Assembly (NCBI GenBank): GCA_029582165.1
Contig: CM055884.1
Coordinates: 11,288,537-11,352,536 of the forward strand
Direction: 5' to 3'
Origin: Portulaca oleracea
Lineage: Eukaryota > Streptophyta > Magnoliopsida > Caryophyllales > Portulacaceae
Length of the DNA: 64,000 nt
Made by a program: the position numbers and the translations under genes. Shown here one piece after another: positions 47,362 through 61,116 of this stretch. Under the pieces are notes generated by a model. That model was not told the origin of the DNA, made no database searches, and saw only the letters and a program-made list of their open reading frames with translations. Every line of letters begins with the position of its first letter. Positions within the stretch are counted from its first letter, which is position 1.

Positions 47362-50300
47362 ATGACGGTCTCTTCTGCTGATAATCCTTCTGCTGATAGG
47401 TAAGTAATCAATTCTGCTTCTTCTTCGTTCAAATTGGGTTCGATGAATGTAATTTCAGCTCAATTTTGGGTGTTTGATCGGGATTTTGATCTGGTTTGGT
47501 TTTGATTCCGTTTGATTCATGATCTAGCTCGATAATCATGGAGTTTTCTGTTCTTAGGATTAAGCTAATTGCATGTTGATGATGGCGGATTGATTGTATT
47601 GATGGTGTTTTGATCTTGATCGTGGTCGGAATTCTGATTGCGAGATGAATTAGGGTTTTTTGATTGTTGATCGTCGTTATTTGTTTGTGTTGTGATGGAG
47701 TAATCTAACTGTTTGAGAATGATTGTGGGTTTTGCAATTAATGGGTGAAGTTTTCTGAAATTTGATTAGTAACTTAGTAAGAGTAATCTAGCTTTTTGAT
47801 AAGTATTGTGGGTTTTGCAGAAAATCTGATTAGTAAGAGTAATCCAACTGTTTGATAATTTTTGTGGATTTTGCAATTTCATAATCACTGAATCAGTCTC
47901 TCCCCAAACAATTGGGAGTTGTTGTTGCTGATTAGTAATAGTAATCAAACTGTTTGATAATGACTAATGATTCTAGGTTTTAATTTCTTAAAGCTGATAA
48001 GTAAGAGTAATCTAAAAAGTCTTATAATTATTGTGGGTTTTCTAATTACGCAAACTCTATGGTAAGTCCGTCTTAAGTAAGAAGAGATGGAATCTTTTCA
48101 TGTGATATTTTTAATATTTTACTACGTCAAATAAGTCATAGTAGAACGACTGTTTGGTACGAATATGACTAATAATTTATCAATGCATGCTTTTATCTGA
48201 GATGACCAAATAAATTATTGGTCACCCTATATCCATTAAAAGTCACCACAAAATTTTATGTCTCGCAATAAATTTTAGGTAGGACGGTTCTTATATCAGA
48301 CTTACCGGGTTAGTTTTGGGTGAGGTCTCCTGCAAACTGATTAGTTGGAGTGATCTTCATTGTGGTACCACCGTACAAGAATTGTCTTGATGCGCATTTT
48401 CACTGTTCTTGGTGGGCCTGATTGGCCTATGATTTTTTTTTAATTAGTTTTGTGAAAATGATGGAGTAGAAATACTAGCAGGTTCTTCAAATTCTCATTC
48501 TTGATCTTGTGGGTCAGGTTCCATTTGGAGCATTTTCTTAAAACCTTGTGATATAACTTATTACAACTGTTAGTCATCAGGATCATGGATCAATATGGAT
48601 CATGGTGTTTAGTAGTACTTAATTAGTCTAGTTTAGTCTAGCCAGCTTTATCCTAGCTTAGGCTTTTGGATCATGAACCATGCGTGATTGATTTTTTTTT
48701 TTTTTTTGTTTTGTTTTGTGTGTGTATGATGCCCTGATTTTCAGTATCTTGAAGCTTTAAATATAGCTATGGCACTTAAATCAACTGGGTAATTTGGTTC
48801 AAATCTGATGGAAAATTAGAAGTATTTGCTCTTCAAGCAAGTTAGAAACTCATAACAAGGACTGTCTCACCATGATAAATGCACTCGGTGAGGATACCAA
48901 GAGAGATACAAATGTACCCATAACAGAAAATGGGGCTCATCTTTCTCGGAACTTTTTTTAAGTGTGTCGAGGTATGACTGTCTATATCTGAATCTCTCTG
49001 GATCCCCCAAAAGTGGGGTCCACACTGAGCGTTTATTGATGTTGAAAGAAAACGTGACAGAATGAGTATTTAGGGTCTCATGAGTTTCATTGTTTCCTTT
49101 GTTATATGTGGGATCAGGAGAACTTAAGTTAAATATCTGTCCCGAATAAGCTAGGACTCGCAGCTGATCGTTTACTGATGGACTGACCTTTATAGGTTCT
49201 CTATAGCTTTTCTTATTCTCGAACCAAAAGCTCAATAGTCATTGAGAATTATGACAAACTCTTTTACTTGAACTTGTAAAAAGAAATCCCTTATTCGGTA
49301 TATATATTACAAGGTATGAAGTGTTTCACTGAAATAGAATGTTGGATTGGATCATTGCTCGACTTAAAATGAAGAATTTGATGAAGTAGCTTACACTTCA
49401 AAATCAAACAGTTGTCGGTTCTATTTGCAATTAAATTAGTTTCTATATTAACCAATGTGAAGATTTTGGCGTAAGCTATTGAGTTGTAGCTCTTGGAAGC
49501 CTTTAGTACTCTATAGTCTATGCAACAAGAGCTTTTGTGCTGATTGGCTTAGTTTTGCCTCTACCAGCAAATTTTGTCTGACCAAACTCGCTCCAGTTGA
49601 GGCCATCTTATTTGATGTTGATGGAACCCTGTGTGATTCGGATCCTCTGCACTTAATCGCTTTCCGGGAAATGCTTTTAGAGGTACCTAATGTTGATCCT
49701 CACTCTTTTAGGCCCCTTTAATTTCCTTAGTTCCTCTATAGTATACTGCTCATTCCTAATACTAATGTTATGAATCTCCAGCATCATAAACTGACACGCG
49801 TTCTTGCTACTAACAGATAGGCTATAACAATGGTGTTCCCGTAGATGAAGAGTGGTTCATTAAAACCATTGCAGGGAAGCATAACGATGATATCGCTAGG
49901 GCACTTTTCCCGGATGACTTTGAACGGGGGATTAAGTTCACAGACGAGAAGGAAGCTTACTTCCGGAAGTAAGTCAGTTATTTTGTGACTAACATTTAAT
50001 TAGCACGGCAATTTTACTTTGGTTTTGGATTGCTGTTGGTGTTCTTTGTGATTAATCACCCAGCCTCTTTCTCAAAGATTTTCAACTTCTAAAGATTTTC
50101 CCATTTTTTGGCGGGTCTTTTGGAACCAGTCTTTCAACTTCCAATGATGTATTCCCTCCATACCAAATATAAGACGTTTTTGGAGATGAGTGGGTGCGAA
50201 ACTAACAAAAGTTGTATGGGTAAAAAGGATTTGTGTGAAAAGTCGAGATGATAGGATGTTTTTGGTAGTAGGGAGGGTGGTTGATTGGTGTAATGCTGAA

Positions 50301-51574
50301 AAAGGAAAAGATAAAGTTGGCTAGATAAATAAAATGAGTGAGAATATGCCACTGGGAGTAGCTATGGTTGATTGGTTGTCGTGATTAGACTGTCTATGTG
50401 TGAATCTCCTCCTTACCCCGTGTATATGGGACCTAAACTAGGAGAAAATTGTATTTAGTTAGCTCTCCGCATCTTTCTATGGCTTGATTAATTGACCGGA
50501 AACTTTGTATGATAGATTGGTGAGAGAGCAAGTGAAGCCATTGAATGGCCTCCAAAAGTTGGTGAAATGGGTCGAAGATCATGGCTTGAAACGGGCAGCG
50601 GTTACCAATGCCCCGAGGGAAAATGCTGAGCTCATAATCTCAAAGCTTGGGCTGACCGATTTTTTCCAGGCTATCATAATCGGAAGCGAGTGTGAGCATG
50701 CAAAGCCGCACCCGGCGCCTTATTTGAAGGGACTCGAAGTACTCAACGCATCGAAAGAGCATTCGTTTGTTTTTGAGGTTCACCTCTTTTCATTTCCTTT
50801 TTTAAATGTCTGGCTCTGTTTGAAATATGCTGTTAATTGCTGCTTGTTTTCCCTCAAAGTCTCGCTTTGGGATTCACCAAAAGGTCCTAAAACAAGTGCT
50901 TTTAGAAATTACCACATGTTTTCACAAAAGAACCCAAATCCAATGCCCTAAAATCCCGCTGCAAAACGTGGTGTATTAGTTTTTTTTTTTTTGTTTGCCC
51001 GGGGGGGTTCGACTTTCGACGCAACTGTCTTACACCTTGAATTAAAATTCAGAGAGATTGGTTCTGACTAACCCATAGTACTATTGCATTGAGAAGAACT
51101 AGAAGTGTGTTAGAGACACATTTTAAAATCATTCGCTGCCACCCGTAACCAAATTTATTTTTGAAAGAATTGCATAACTGGGAGAAAAATTATGAAACGT
51201 ATGTTTACTAAGCAGAGTAATGTACTGGACACCCCTAATTCAAAGGCCTAGATCCGCCACTGACTCCATTACAATCTAGCCTGAAAAAAATACATTTTTT
51301 TTTTCAATTATCCGGATTATAGAATACCCTGTACTGTGAAGTTACAAAGACGATGTTTTAACTTTTAACTTTGTTGTTGTAGGATTCGCCCTCAGGAATC
51401 AGAGCCGGGGTGGCTGCTGGGATGCCAGTCATTGGCATATCCACCAGAAACCCCGAAAGCTTCTTGATGGAAGCGAAACCGACACTCATCATAAAAGACT
51501 ACGAAGACCCGAAATTGTGGGCTGCCTTGGAGGAGCTCGAGAAGCAGGGAGCCGTAAAAACAAGCTCAGCTTGA
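47362..51574 (+). CDS. SGPP: HAD-family sugar phosphatase, SGPP type
   Basis: Five exons join in phase: 47362-47399, 49568-49682, 49817-49968, 50516-50777 and 51383-51574, giving 252 residues. This matches Arabidopsis SGPP, a broad-range sugar-phosphate phosphatase of the haloacid dehalogenase superfamily. HAD motif I is FDVDGTLCDSD with nucleophile Asp29 and acid/base Asp31; motif II is AVTNAPR (Thr132); motif III is the lysine in CEHAKPHP (Lys165); motif IV is EDSPSGI (Asp190). The cap region (IAGKHNDDIARALFPDD) is of the helical beta-phosphoglucomutase-like type. No clear targeting peptide is seen, so it is probably cytosolic. The start ATG lies in TAATCATGACG and the first exon is only 38 bases, followed by a 2.2 kb intron. 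An ATG at 49479 opens the same frame as exon 2 and could start a shorter alternative transcript, but the spliced start fits the family. Confidence 0.95.
50152..50358. mobile_element. Stowaway-like MITE, eroded, in SGPP intron 3
   Basis: The left end TTCCCTCCATACCAAATATA and the right end CCACTGGGAG are flanked by TA (50150-50151, 50359-50360). The interior differs from the main Stowaway-like family here, so it is a separate family. Confidence 0.55.
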
Positions 51575-52900
51575 AGTGTGTTTGAAGTAACATTGTCACT
51601 GCCACTCAGTAAGTTCTTAGTACTGGAACATTTACAAGCTTAGGCTGTAACCCGACCGTTTGATGAACCCAGATGAGGGAAATAGATCTTGAGAATGTTG
51701 TATTGAAATTGGAAATTACGCGTATGTTTGGTGGAACCAGAAAACGCGGTAAAAGCTATTATTTTTCCTGCCATGGATTAAGGTAGGAGTGTTTGTAATT
51801 TGCAAGGGTTGTTTTCTGTTATGAATGTTCTAACTAGGGATTTTGGAATGAGTTGTGGGATCCAAGACAATGCTGAAAGGTATAAATGATAATGCATTTG
51901 ATTGAAAGGTACAAATGAGTTGCTTCTACTAGTCATTTAGCTTCTAGTATTAATCTATTTTCTATTTTGCCAAATGGTATAAATGATAGCAAAATGATAA
52001 ATATTTTGATGCTAATAACCATCTTGTATTTCACCTAAATCACTCATAAAGTTAAATATAAGTATATTTAAATCATTATAAAGGTTTATTTCATTACTTT
52101 GAGGTTATTACAACTTATAAACAATATAAAAGTATTTATTTATTTATATTTTTTAATAAATATAAAATTATACATAAGATGTGTATTTTCTACTATAATA
52201 GGTAAAATTAGGTTATTATTTATATTTTTTTTACCTAGCTAATAAGTATTATACTCTTGTAGTTGATAAATGTATATAAAATTATTAGAGAAAATATTAT
52301 CAAAAGTTACAAAAATGTAAAATATGGAGAATTCAAGATAGTTATTAGCCATCTTGATTCTTGAGTAAAGATGTGTATCATTGTCATGATAGCAATTAGC
52401 AAAATGCATTTGATTGAACTCAAATATATTGATTTTAATTCACTTCAACTTATTTTGACAGAACTTTTCTCAAAATTATTCCGAACATATGCGCATAGCT
52501 TATACAGTTCATAGTGAACAATCTTAATTTTATAAGTGAACAAAATAGAACAAACCAGTAAACAACCATCGCTATTGGAGCTCACTCCATGGTGAGCAAT
52601 TTGAATTTTATAAATGAAAAAAGCAAAACAAGTTAGTGAAGAACCACCGCGTCTAAAAATGGCAAAGTTTAGAATGATTGGGATCGCAAATGGTAACCTT
52701 GGGGCATGGCATGGCACATATAGGATAGCAAATTCTCAAAATCTATCCCACTCAAGGTTAGCACCACAAAATGTGTTGTGTTTCAGGATAAAACTATAGC
52801 TAGGAAACATAAATTCAAGGTCAGAAGCAACATTCTTTACTAGGAGAATCCAAGATCTAATTAAAAAGATATGAACAATGGTGAATACAACCTCATCTAT
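51575..52900. other. Convergent spacer between SGPP and DRP1
   Basis: The 3' untranslated regions of both genes must lie here. The middle (51960-52400) is very AT-rich with no other feature. Confidence 0.5.
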
Positions 52901-55900
52901 CTATCTATTCCATAAGACTGAATCGATCTCATCTCTTGCTGACCTGTACAACTCGAGCCTCTTTGAACATTTTTGTCTCCTTTCCATAAGTGTCGAATCT
53001 TCATCCAACAGTTGGGCTAATTGCTTGCCCTACATTCCAATTATGCAAAGGGGAAAAGAAAAAGGTATCAAATAAAAAGGTGACCGGGTCATCTTACAGC
53101 CTGTTCTTCTCAACTTATGTTGTTTGAACTTATTTTAAACTTATTTGTGAGAGCTTTTAGCGAAATTTATTCTGAACTTGTGCGTGTGGACTTGTTGTAG
53201 AAAAAGGTGGAAAGAATGTACATACCCTTAGGGCAAAAACCCAAAATGTGTTGGGGCCATGAAGGACTTAAACCACTCACATCAAACTTAGACTACAAGT
53301 TAAACTTATGGCTCAATGCATGTGGCTATGAGCAACCAGGGGCAAAGGAACAAGTGGACGGGACCGGACCACGCCCCCCTCAGTTTTTTGTGTATAACTA
53401 ATTTTTCGACTATACAGTATTATAAATTGTACAAAATTCAGTTGAATTTTAGTATTATGGCCCCCATAAAATATTGAATCTAATATAAGACCCCTGTTTG
53501 TGATCATACCTGGCTTTGCCCTTGTGTGCAACTTCATGGTTGTGGTCAGTAAAGAACAAAAAAACACAAAATCCTACTTACCTCTTTTCTCCCGAGCTCA
53601 GTGTAGAAATAGTTCATCAAAGATTGCTTGGCCTCTCTGACTTGACAATGTACCACAGCCTTAGGGATAGTGTTCTTCAGTGTCTCGGATATCATCCCGA
53701 CGTAGGACAATACATTTGACCCAATCCTCCGGAAGTGTGCCTCATTGTACCGATCATTAGTGCTCGCCGTAGGATTTCCTCCATGATCAACCTCCTGAGG
53801 AAGCTTCCGGAAGAAGTCAACGGTGAGGTACGAGGATTCCATGTCGACTAACCGTAAGGTTGTCTTCTTGCCTTCTTCACGGAATCTCTCCAGTGCTGAG
53901 TAAGCAGCAGCAGCTATCTCGGTCTGGAGTGTTGGAAACCTCTTCAGCTCCTGTGACATTGAAAGCATAAATACAATCTTTCTCGTCTGTGTAACGTTTA
54001 GGCTGGTTTGGTTCATGGAAATTACTACTAAGATGTAAAGAAAAACTGACATTCTTTCGTTGGACATAATAAAGAAAATTGGACGAATACGAGCCAGATG
54101 GAAAACATCATGGAAAATCTGATTGATTTTCATTTTGTCAAAAAAAATTTCCTTTCCAAGAGAGAAAAGTGAGGAAAATGTACTATAAGCTAAATGGGAA
54201 GGGTTAGAGTAAAATGAGGAATTTGTGGGAAAGGCAACTTTTGAAACTACTCCCTCCGTTTCATATTAATTTTCATAATTTTGACTTTCATAGTTTCCAA
54301 TGTCACTCTTTGATTGATAATTTCTTACATATATATTATTAACAATTGCAATATCATACTTTTATGAAAGCATTTTTCGTTACGAATCTGATGGTGGTAA
54401 TTTTATTTAGCAACTCATTGTATATGTTGAAAAACTTATGGTCAAAATTTTTGAAATTTGACTACACAATTTCCAAAGACGACAATTAATATGAAACGGA
54501 TGGAGTAATTAAGTACGGAAAGACGATTCTTGTTCGCATTTTATTTTTTCCATGAATTGAATCAAATAGAGCCCTCAAATTTGTTTTTTTAAAGGAAGAA
54601 GCCAAAGCCTTACAGTTTGAAAAAGAAAAAGGAAAAACAAGCAATAATACAGGCTTGCTACCTGAGTTTCTCCAACAGACTTCCTCACAAGCTCCTTCAA
54701 AATGTGGTGGACCTACAAAAATGCAACATAAAATGAACTCCCCAAACTGCAGGGTAGAAGCTTCAAGTTGTTCATTTCTCATAAGAAAATTGCATAATTT
54801 GTCTTGTAGCTGAGCCTTTCCATGCCAAACACAACTTTTGATGAATTGGACCAACTTAAAAAAATATGCATACATATTAACAATAAAAGAGCATGAGATT
54901 AGAAAAGGAACACAACTTACAGCATCTACTGAAGCTTCAGCAGGGCCTCTGAAAAAGTTGAGTGAACTATCTATAAGCCGTCTATATGCTTGCTCTGGTG
55001 CAATAAGATGTGGTTGATAACCGTCGGCTTCTGACACAACTCTTCGAACGTTTTGAACTGAAAGATGACGGTCAAAGGGAATTTTTCTCAGAGCTACAGG
55101 AAGCTTATAGTCGAATACTTCATATATACGATCCCCTCCTGGCCGCCTGAAATTAAGCATCAGGTAAAGGTGAATGGAGAACCATCCAATGACACATTTG
55201 CAGATTCTTTAGAGTTTGGGAACTAGGAGAAGGCTTCCTGTTTGGGATATCAAATGTGAAGAGGACATATTTGGCAACAAGCTGTTAGTTGTTTGAATTT
55301 GTTGTTAAGCTGCTACATGTTTGGATTAACTGTTTGACTAGCTATTTGGATCTACTGTTTGTAGGAAAAGTGTTTGGTAAATTTGTCTTTTGGGTTCTAG
55401 AAGCTAATATAAAAAGCGATTCACCAAACACTTCAAATAATCTTTAGAGCAAGGTCAAAAGCTAATAGCCTCATAAAAAGCTTTTTGAAGCCAAAAAGTT
55501 GTTGCCAAACACCCTTGAATATCGAAGTGAAGCCACTTACCCTCCCTCGAGATGTTCTTTGAATGTCCTATCAAATGCACGGCAGAGTTCTAGAATAGTA
55601 TATAGTTGTGCCTGCAAGTATATGTCTCAATTATAACAGTATAATGCGAAGATGGACATATTTACCCAAGTGGATGATGGAACTCACCCCGGCATCAATG
55701 GCAACTGGTCTTCCAAGGTGATCTAATTCAGATTCGAGCCCGTCAATACTTTTACTGATGAAGGATGCAATGGCTGGTATCCGAGCCTTAATGACAGATT
55801 CCAGATGCTGTGAAAAAGGCGTAGTAATTACCAGTTGTACTAAGGAATAACATACATTTACTGAGATTGCTAATTATGCAACTGAAAATAGTCAATAAAC

Positions 55901-58900
55901 GTACTCTTGAAAGAAGCTGAGCAAGATACTCTGAGCCCATTTTACTGGCCAAATGTCTATATTCTGGGCTAGATGTAAAAAATTCACGCTCTCTACGTCT
56001 TGCAGCCATCATGTCAACATTTCTGTTAATATCTGCTTGAGATCGATTCACAACTCCAACCCAAGGTTGTTGCAGACGATAAGACCTTCCTTCAAGCACC
56101 TTGAATGGATCAAAGTTTACAGTTTAAACTGAAATGAGAAGAAGAAAATAGAAAGGGGAGAAGAGTAGATCACAATGATAATCACCCATAAACCAATTGC
56201 ATTCAAGGAACCGAAAGGGGGCATAAAAAAGCAGTGGCATTAGTTTATCGCATCACTTGCTGCAATGGCAAGATGTGATAAAATTGGAGTGATATTTAGT
56301 ATTTACCTCCAGGGCGTCTGTTCCCTTATCCATCAAGTCAAGCTTAGTCAAGACACCAAATGTCCTTTCACCTGAGCACCAATGGAGGAGAGTTTTGATG
56401 TAACATTTTCAAAACAAAAGGAAGAAAGGGAAAATCCACACTACTAGCCAATATATCAGCCAATCCAGGGCTAATGTCAAAGTAATCCTACCTGGAGGAT
56501 CAACTTCTCTAGCCAGTCTGATTGCATCGGATGTTGCGATATCCTGATTAGCTGGAGTTATGGCTAGGATGATGCAGTTGGGCTACAAAAACATCATTAC
56601 AGGATAACAGCAGGTTTCAGCATACGAAAACATCAAGAAGTAGAATAAAAGAGGGGAGAAAGGAGCCCAAAGACCAATGTATTCAGTTATTATCAAAGTC
56701 ATTACAAGATAACACCTCTAGAGTTCTCTACAACTTAGGCAGAGATATGACTTTAAAACAATCTTATCATTTCCTCTTCTATATTTGATGTTTGATGCAT
56801 CCAAATATGGATTGCAAGTTTGACATTACATGCCATCAAGAAATAGGCGTAAATGCAACACAGAGACAAGACAAAGAACAAGGATTTTACATGGAAAAAC
56901 CATTGATCACAATGCAATAAATAAAACACATGTTCCGCTTCTCATTTTCTCATGCAGCCATCTACCTCTCACGGTTCACTATTACCTCTATTTGCTGTAT
57001 GGTATGTCCTACAATGTTTCGACTCTTCAAGGTGCTATGGAAGTTACAAGAATACAGAAAAGGATCAGAGCTCCAATTCAATGATCGCAAAATAAAATGT
57101 TAGAAATCATCACCTTCTCCACATATGAGCGAACCAAGTTCTCAATGTCCTGTACAATGCTCTCTGGTTGCCCCTCTGTGAAACAAGAAGCATAAACTAT
57201 AGAAACCAAGAGAGGGGAGAGAAACGACAGGTGAGAGAAAATTTGACACTACAAGAAAAAGTAGGGGAAGAATCATACCTACAGCAACCTTGGTTAAACC
57301 AGGTAAATCAATCATTGTCAAATTAACAACTGAAATAGAATACAGCAAAATGTCAGTGAAAACATATAAGATACACTGACAGTGTAACAAATAAAGATGG
57401 GAGTAGACAATGGCTAAAATCACAATGCCTATGCTAGACAACTTGGAAAAACTATAGCTATACATGAAACTAAAGAGATCAAAGAACAACATATGACACA
57501 AGTGCACAGTCAATTTCCTGGCAAATATACAATTCTCTGGATAAAAGTTATCAATAGGCAATACAAATGGTTACATGTTGGCCATAAAAAGGGTCTTCTT
57601 TTTTCTTCTTTTTTTTTAGTGGGGAGGGAGAGATCATGCACTGATACAGTTGAGCCTTGGGCTTTCCAAAGTTCACCAGTTAATATGAAACATAACTTAC
57701 TAATCCTCGTAAATTTCAATAACATTAAGCTGCCACAAATTATGACTTGTTTTTGCTGGGAGGAAAACAATGCAGAGATGAGGCGAAGGTTGAGTAGCAG
57801 CCACATGTATTGCATGAGCAATTAAGGGCTCTACTTAATCAACTTACCATTGGGTGAATAGATACTTAGTTGGATAGGAATTGGAGAAATTTGCTTGGAT
57901 TTGCCAGTCATTTTATCTGTTTCATCCTGAATTTCCTTCCTTACTAGCGCTGCAAGAAAGGAAAGTCATCAAAAAATGTTCAAAGCTCGAATGTCTGAAC
58001 TAAAAGTCCCCTTGATATTATAACAAATCTTGATTCTTAGGCTGCATTTGGTTCTTGGAAAATGAAATGCAAATAAAACATTTCCCTCTTCACTAATGTT
58101 GGGTAAAAATCTCTTTTTTTTTTTTTTTTACCAATTGCTCATATTTTCCTCTCACCCTCCAGGGGGGAAAAAACAAAAATTCCTCTATAATCACCTTGTA
58201 ATGAAGACTGAAGGTAGAAGGAACACATACCAAAATCTGTAAATCTCCTTTTTGGCAAGTGAAGAAACTCAGCATACTCCTGTTCTCCTCGCTCTGTCTT
58301 GTATAGCTGCAATACCAAAGGCCTTCTAGTCACAATACCTGCATCCACAGCAAAAATCATAAGAAAGTTTGATTTGAATGTCAAAGATTTGTTTCACTAC
58401 AAGATGAACTTGAACTTTCTTTCACTGCCACATATAGATTGAAAGTTTAATTTGAATGTCAATATTTCTAGAGTAATTCATAAGAAAGTTCTTTCCATTT
58501 TCTTGCAATTGTGAAAATAATATTCATAATCCTTTAAAGTAACATTTGTGAAACCTCTATAATAGTGGAATTAAGCTTTAGAAATTTGAATTACAAGATT
58601 TGTAGAGTAATCCATATAAATGTAATAGGGTTTTGGATTCATTCAACGTGTTTGTATTACATAGTTCAACAAATATGACGAAAATGAAAGCAAACATCAT
58701 CGAATTTGAGATATTTCACCGGACGAATTCTGCAAATGCCAGATGAAATGAAAAGATTAAGAAAAATGAAATATATACGAGACAGCTTTGCATAATTAGA
58801 CCAATCAATCCATCATCAAACCACAAAAATGGCGGGAAAAAAGGCTATCAAGCAATCGAACCTGATCCACGAGGAAGAAAATCACGTCCAACGGTACTCT

Positions 58901-60068
58901 CAAGCACCGACGACTTTCCAGAACTCTGCAAATCCATACATGCATCATCAAACTTTCAGACGACCAACCTCAAACTAAAATTACGCAGAATTGATTGAAA
59001 TCACAATTTCGCCAAATTAACTGGCCAAAAAACAAAGGATCATCAAGAATTCCGCCAGAAGCTAACGCAATGAGGAGATAGAAAGAGTTGTAGTTTGTAG
59101 TTAGACAGAATACCTCATCAAACATTCAAACTACAACACCAAACTAAAACTACGCACAATTGCCTGAAATCACATCCTCACTCAAACACACCAAAAATCA
59201 AAGGATGATCAACAATTCCGCCAGAAGCTAACGCAATGAGGAAATAGAAAGAGTTGTATATAGGGCGAGATTATATCATCAAACATTCAAAACAAAATCA
59301 CACAGAATTGCACGAAATCACAATCTCACTCCAACACACACCAAAAAGCAAAGTATAATCAAGAATTCCGCCAGAAGTGAACGTGATGAGCAGATAGAAA
59401 GAGTTGTATACAGAGAGAATACCTCTACCAACATTCAAACCAAAATCATGCAGAAATGCAAGAAATAAAATCTCACTCAAACACACACCAAAAATCAAAG
59501 GATGATCTAGAATTCCTCCAGAAGTGAACTCGACCAGGAGATAAAAACAGCTGTGTCTAGAGAGAGAATACATCATCCAACATTCAAACCACAACATCAA
59601 ACCAAAATCATGCAGAAATGCACGAAATACAACCTCACTCAAACAGACACCAAAAACCAAAGGATGATCTAGAATTCCTCCAAAATCATGCAGAAATGCA
59701 CGAAATCAGAATCTCACTCAAACACACCCCAAAAATCAAATTATAATCAAGAATCCCGCCAGAAGTGAACGCAATAAGGAGATAGAAACAATTGCTTATA
59801 GAGCGAGAATACATCATCAAACATTCAAACCAAAATTACGCAGAATTGCACGAAATCACAATCTCACTCAAACACACACCAAAAAACAAACAAAGCAAGA
59901 TCAAAAATTCCGCCGGAAGTCAACCTGGCCGCCGACGACGGCGACGGAGGGGAGAGAGCCCCAAAGAGTAGGCAATGAGGCGTCGCCGCCACCTCCGAAG
60001 TCGCCTAACTTAGTACACGCTTTCTGCAAGGCGTTGACCAAGCCGATGAGTCCCTCCATGGTCGCCAT
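52901..60068 (-). CDS. Dynamin-related protein 1 (DRP1 / phragmoplastin class)
   Basis: Fifteen exons join in phase: 60068-59925, 58925-58862, 58338-58231, 57949-57848, 57329-57279, 57175-57114, 56582-56492, 56371-56307, 56099-55905, 55807-55688, 55611-55541, 55146-54921, 54712-54662, 53950-53582 and 53029-52901, giving 615 residues, normal for DRP1. GTPase motifs: GGQSSGKSS (46-54, split by intron 1), DLPG (147-150), TKLD (216-219), NRSQ (247-250). The stalk ([46 protein letters not shown]) and C-terminal effector domain ([33 protein letters not shown]) follow. There is no pleckstrin-homology or proline-rich domain, as in other DRP1 proteins. The family polymerises on membranes in clathrin-mediated endocytosis and at the cell plate. 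The ATG at 60068 ([10 protein letters not shown]) is preferred over the one nine bases on because relatives start the same way. Which DRP1 letter it is I cannot decide. Confidence 0.96.
54250..54505. mobile_element. Stowaway-like MITE in DRP1 intron 13
   Basis: Ends CTCCCTCCGTTTCATATTAA and, inverted, CTCCATCCGTTTCATATTAA are flanked by TA (54248-54249, 54506-54507). It is the cleanest copy of the family shared with 14067, 26516, 39895 and 60464. Confidence 0.9.
55264..55513. mobile_element. Probable MITE in DRP1 intron 11
   Basis: ATATTTGGCAACAAGCTGTTAG at the left is inverted at the right as TTTTTGTTGCCAAACACCC-like sequence (AAAAAGTTGTTGCCAAACAC). The interior has repeated TTGGATTAACTGTTTG words also found near 60725-60850. 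Target duplication is not resolved. Confidence 0.55.
58945..59922. repeat. Minisatellite filling DRP1 intron 1
   Basis: A unit of about 150-160 bases containing GAATTCCGCCAGAAGTGAAC, GGAGATAGAAAGAGTTGTA, CATCAAACATTCAAACC, CAGAATTGCACGAAATCACA and CTCACTCAAACACACACC recurs at about 59048, 59214, 59364, 59511, 59673 (short copy), 59752 and 59907. The last copy ends exactly at the 5' splice site of exon 1. Confidence 0.92.
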
Positions 60069-60463
60069 TGATGGAGGTTCGGAGAAGCTTTGGAGCTCCG
60101 ATGAGTAGAGAGAGAAAGAGGGAGGACTGAGCAGAGACTCAGTGTAGAGAGAGAGTGAGAAACAGAGTCCTGCGTGTGTAACTGAAAAGGGAAAATCACA
60201 ATCTTGTCATTTTTAATTAATTGGGAATTAATTGAGATTAATGATGATTACTTAATTTGGTTTAAAGTTGTTTTGGCGTGGATATATTTTTATTTTTATT
60301 TTTGTTGTGATTGTGATTCGAGGTGGTTGGGATACCTCGGACGTGTGTGCGTTGAAAAGGAGGGTAGTGGGCCCGCCTTTTCAGGTGTTTCGCAGCAATT
60401 TTTTCAAATTTGTTCAAAAACATTGCGTAATTTGGTTTCAGGGCAAAAAAAAAAAAAGGATTA

Positions 60464-60698
60464 CTCCGTTTCATATTATCGTTTTTTAGATTCGTGCAGT
60501 TAAATTTTAAAAATTTTAATCTATATATAGTGAGTTGTTATATAAAATTATCACAATTATATTCACAATAAAAATATTATCATAAAAATATAATATTGTA
60601 ATCATTAATAACATATTATGTAAGAAATTATCAATCAAAGTGTAATATTAAAAACCTTGAAGGCTAAAATTATGACAATTAATATCGAATGGAAGGAG
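60464..60698. mobile_element. Stowaway-like MITE
   Basis: CTCCGTTTCATATTATCG at the left and CGAATGGAAGGAG at the right are flanked by TA (60462-60463, 60699-60700). It is in reverse orientation relative to the copy at 54250 (AAGAAATTATCAATCAAAGT, GTTATATAAAATTATC). Confidence 0.85.
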
Positions 60699-61116
60699 TA
60701 ATTTGGCTTGAGGAAAAAAACATTGGCTTGTTTGGCAAAAGCTTCTAGTTGTTAGCCATTGGTTGTTAGAATTGATTGTTTACTGTTAGCTGTTCAGATT
60801 GAGGATTGTGTTAGTTGTTTGGATTGACTGTTTGAAAAAATTGTGATTGATAAAATTAGTCATTTTTTAGAAAGTAATTGTTCAAATTCGATGGGTACTC
60901 TTTATCACCAATTTTAAAATAATGTGTATCATTACTTTTATGATGACATGTATGTAATTTTTGGTTAATTTTGGGTTAAATGGTAATTTCTACAAGCAGC
61001 TAATCCAACAAATTGTTCATGTCAGCCTATTGAAAATCAGCCTATTAAACTCAATCAACCAAATCAACCTATTAAACTCAATCAACCAAATCAACAGATT
61101 GTTTACCAAATATCTA

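Noticed and set aside
59298..59660. Minus-strand open frame of 120 residues with repeats
   Set aside because: It is a read-through of the DRP1 intron 1 minisatellite; the repeated peptide mirrors the DNA repeat.
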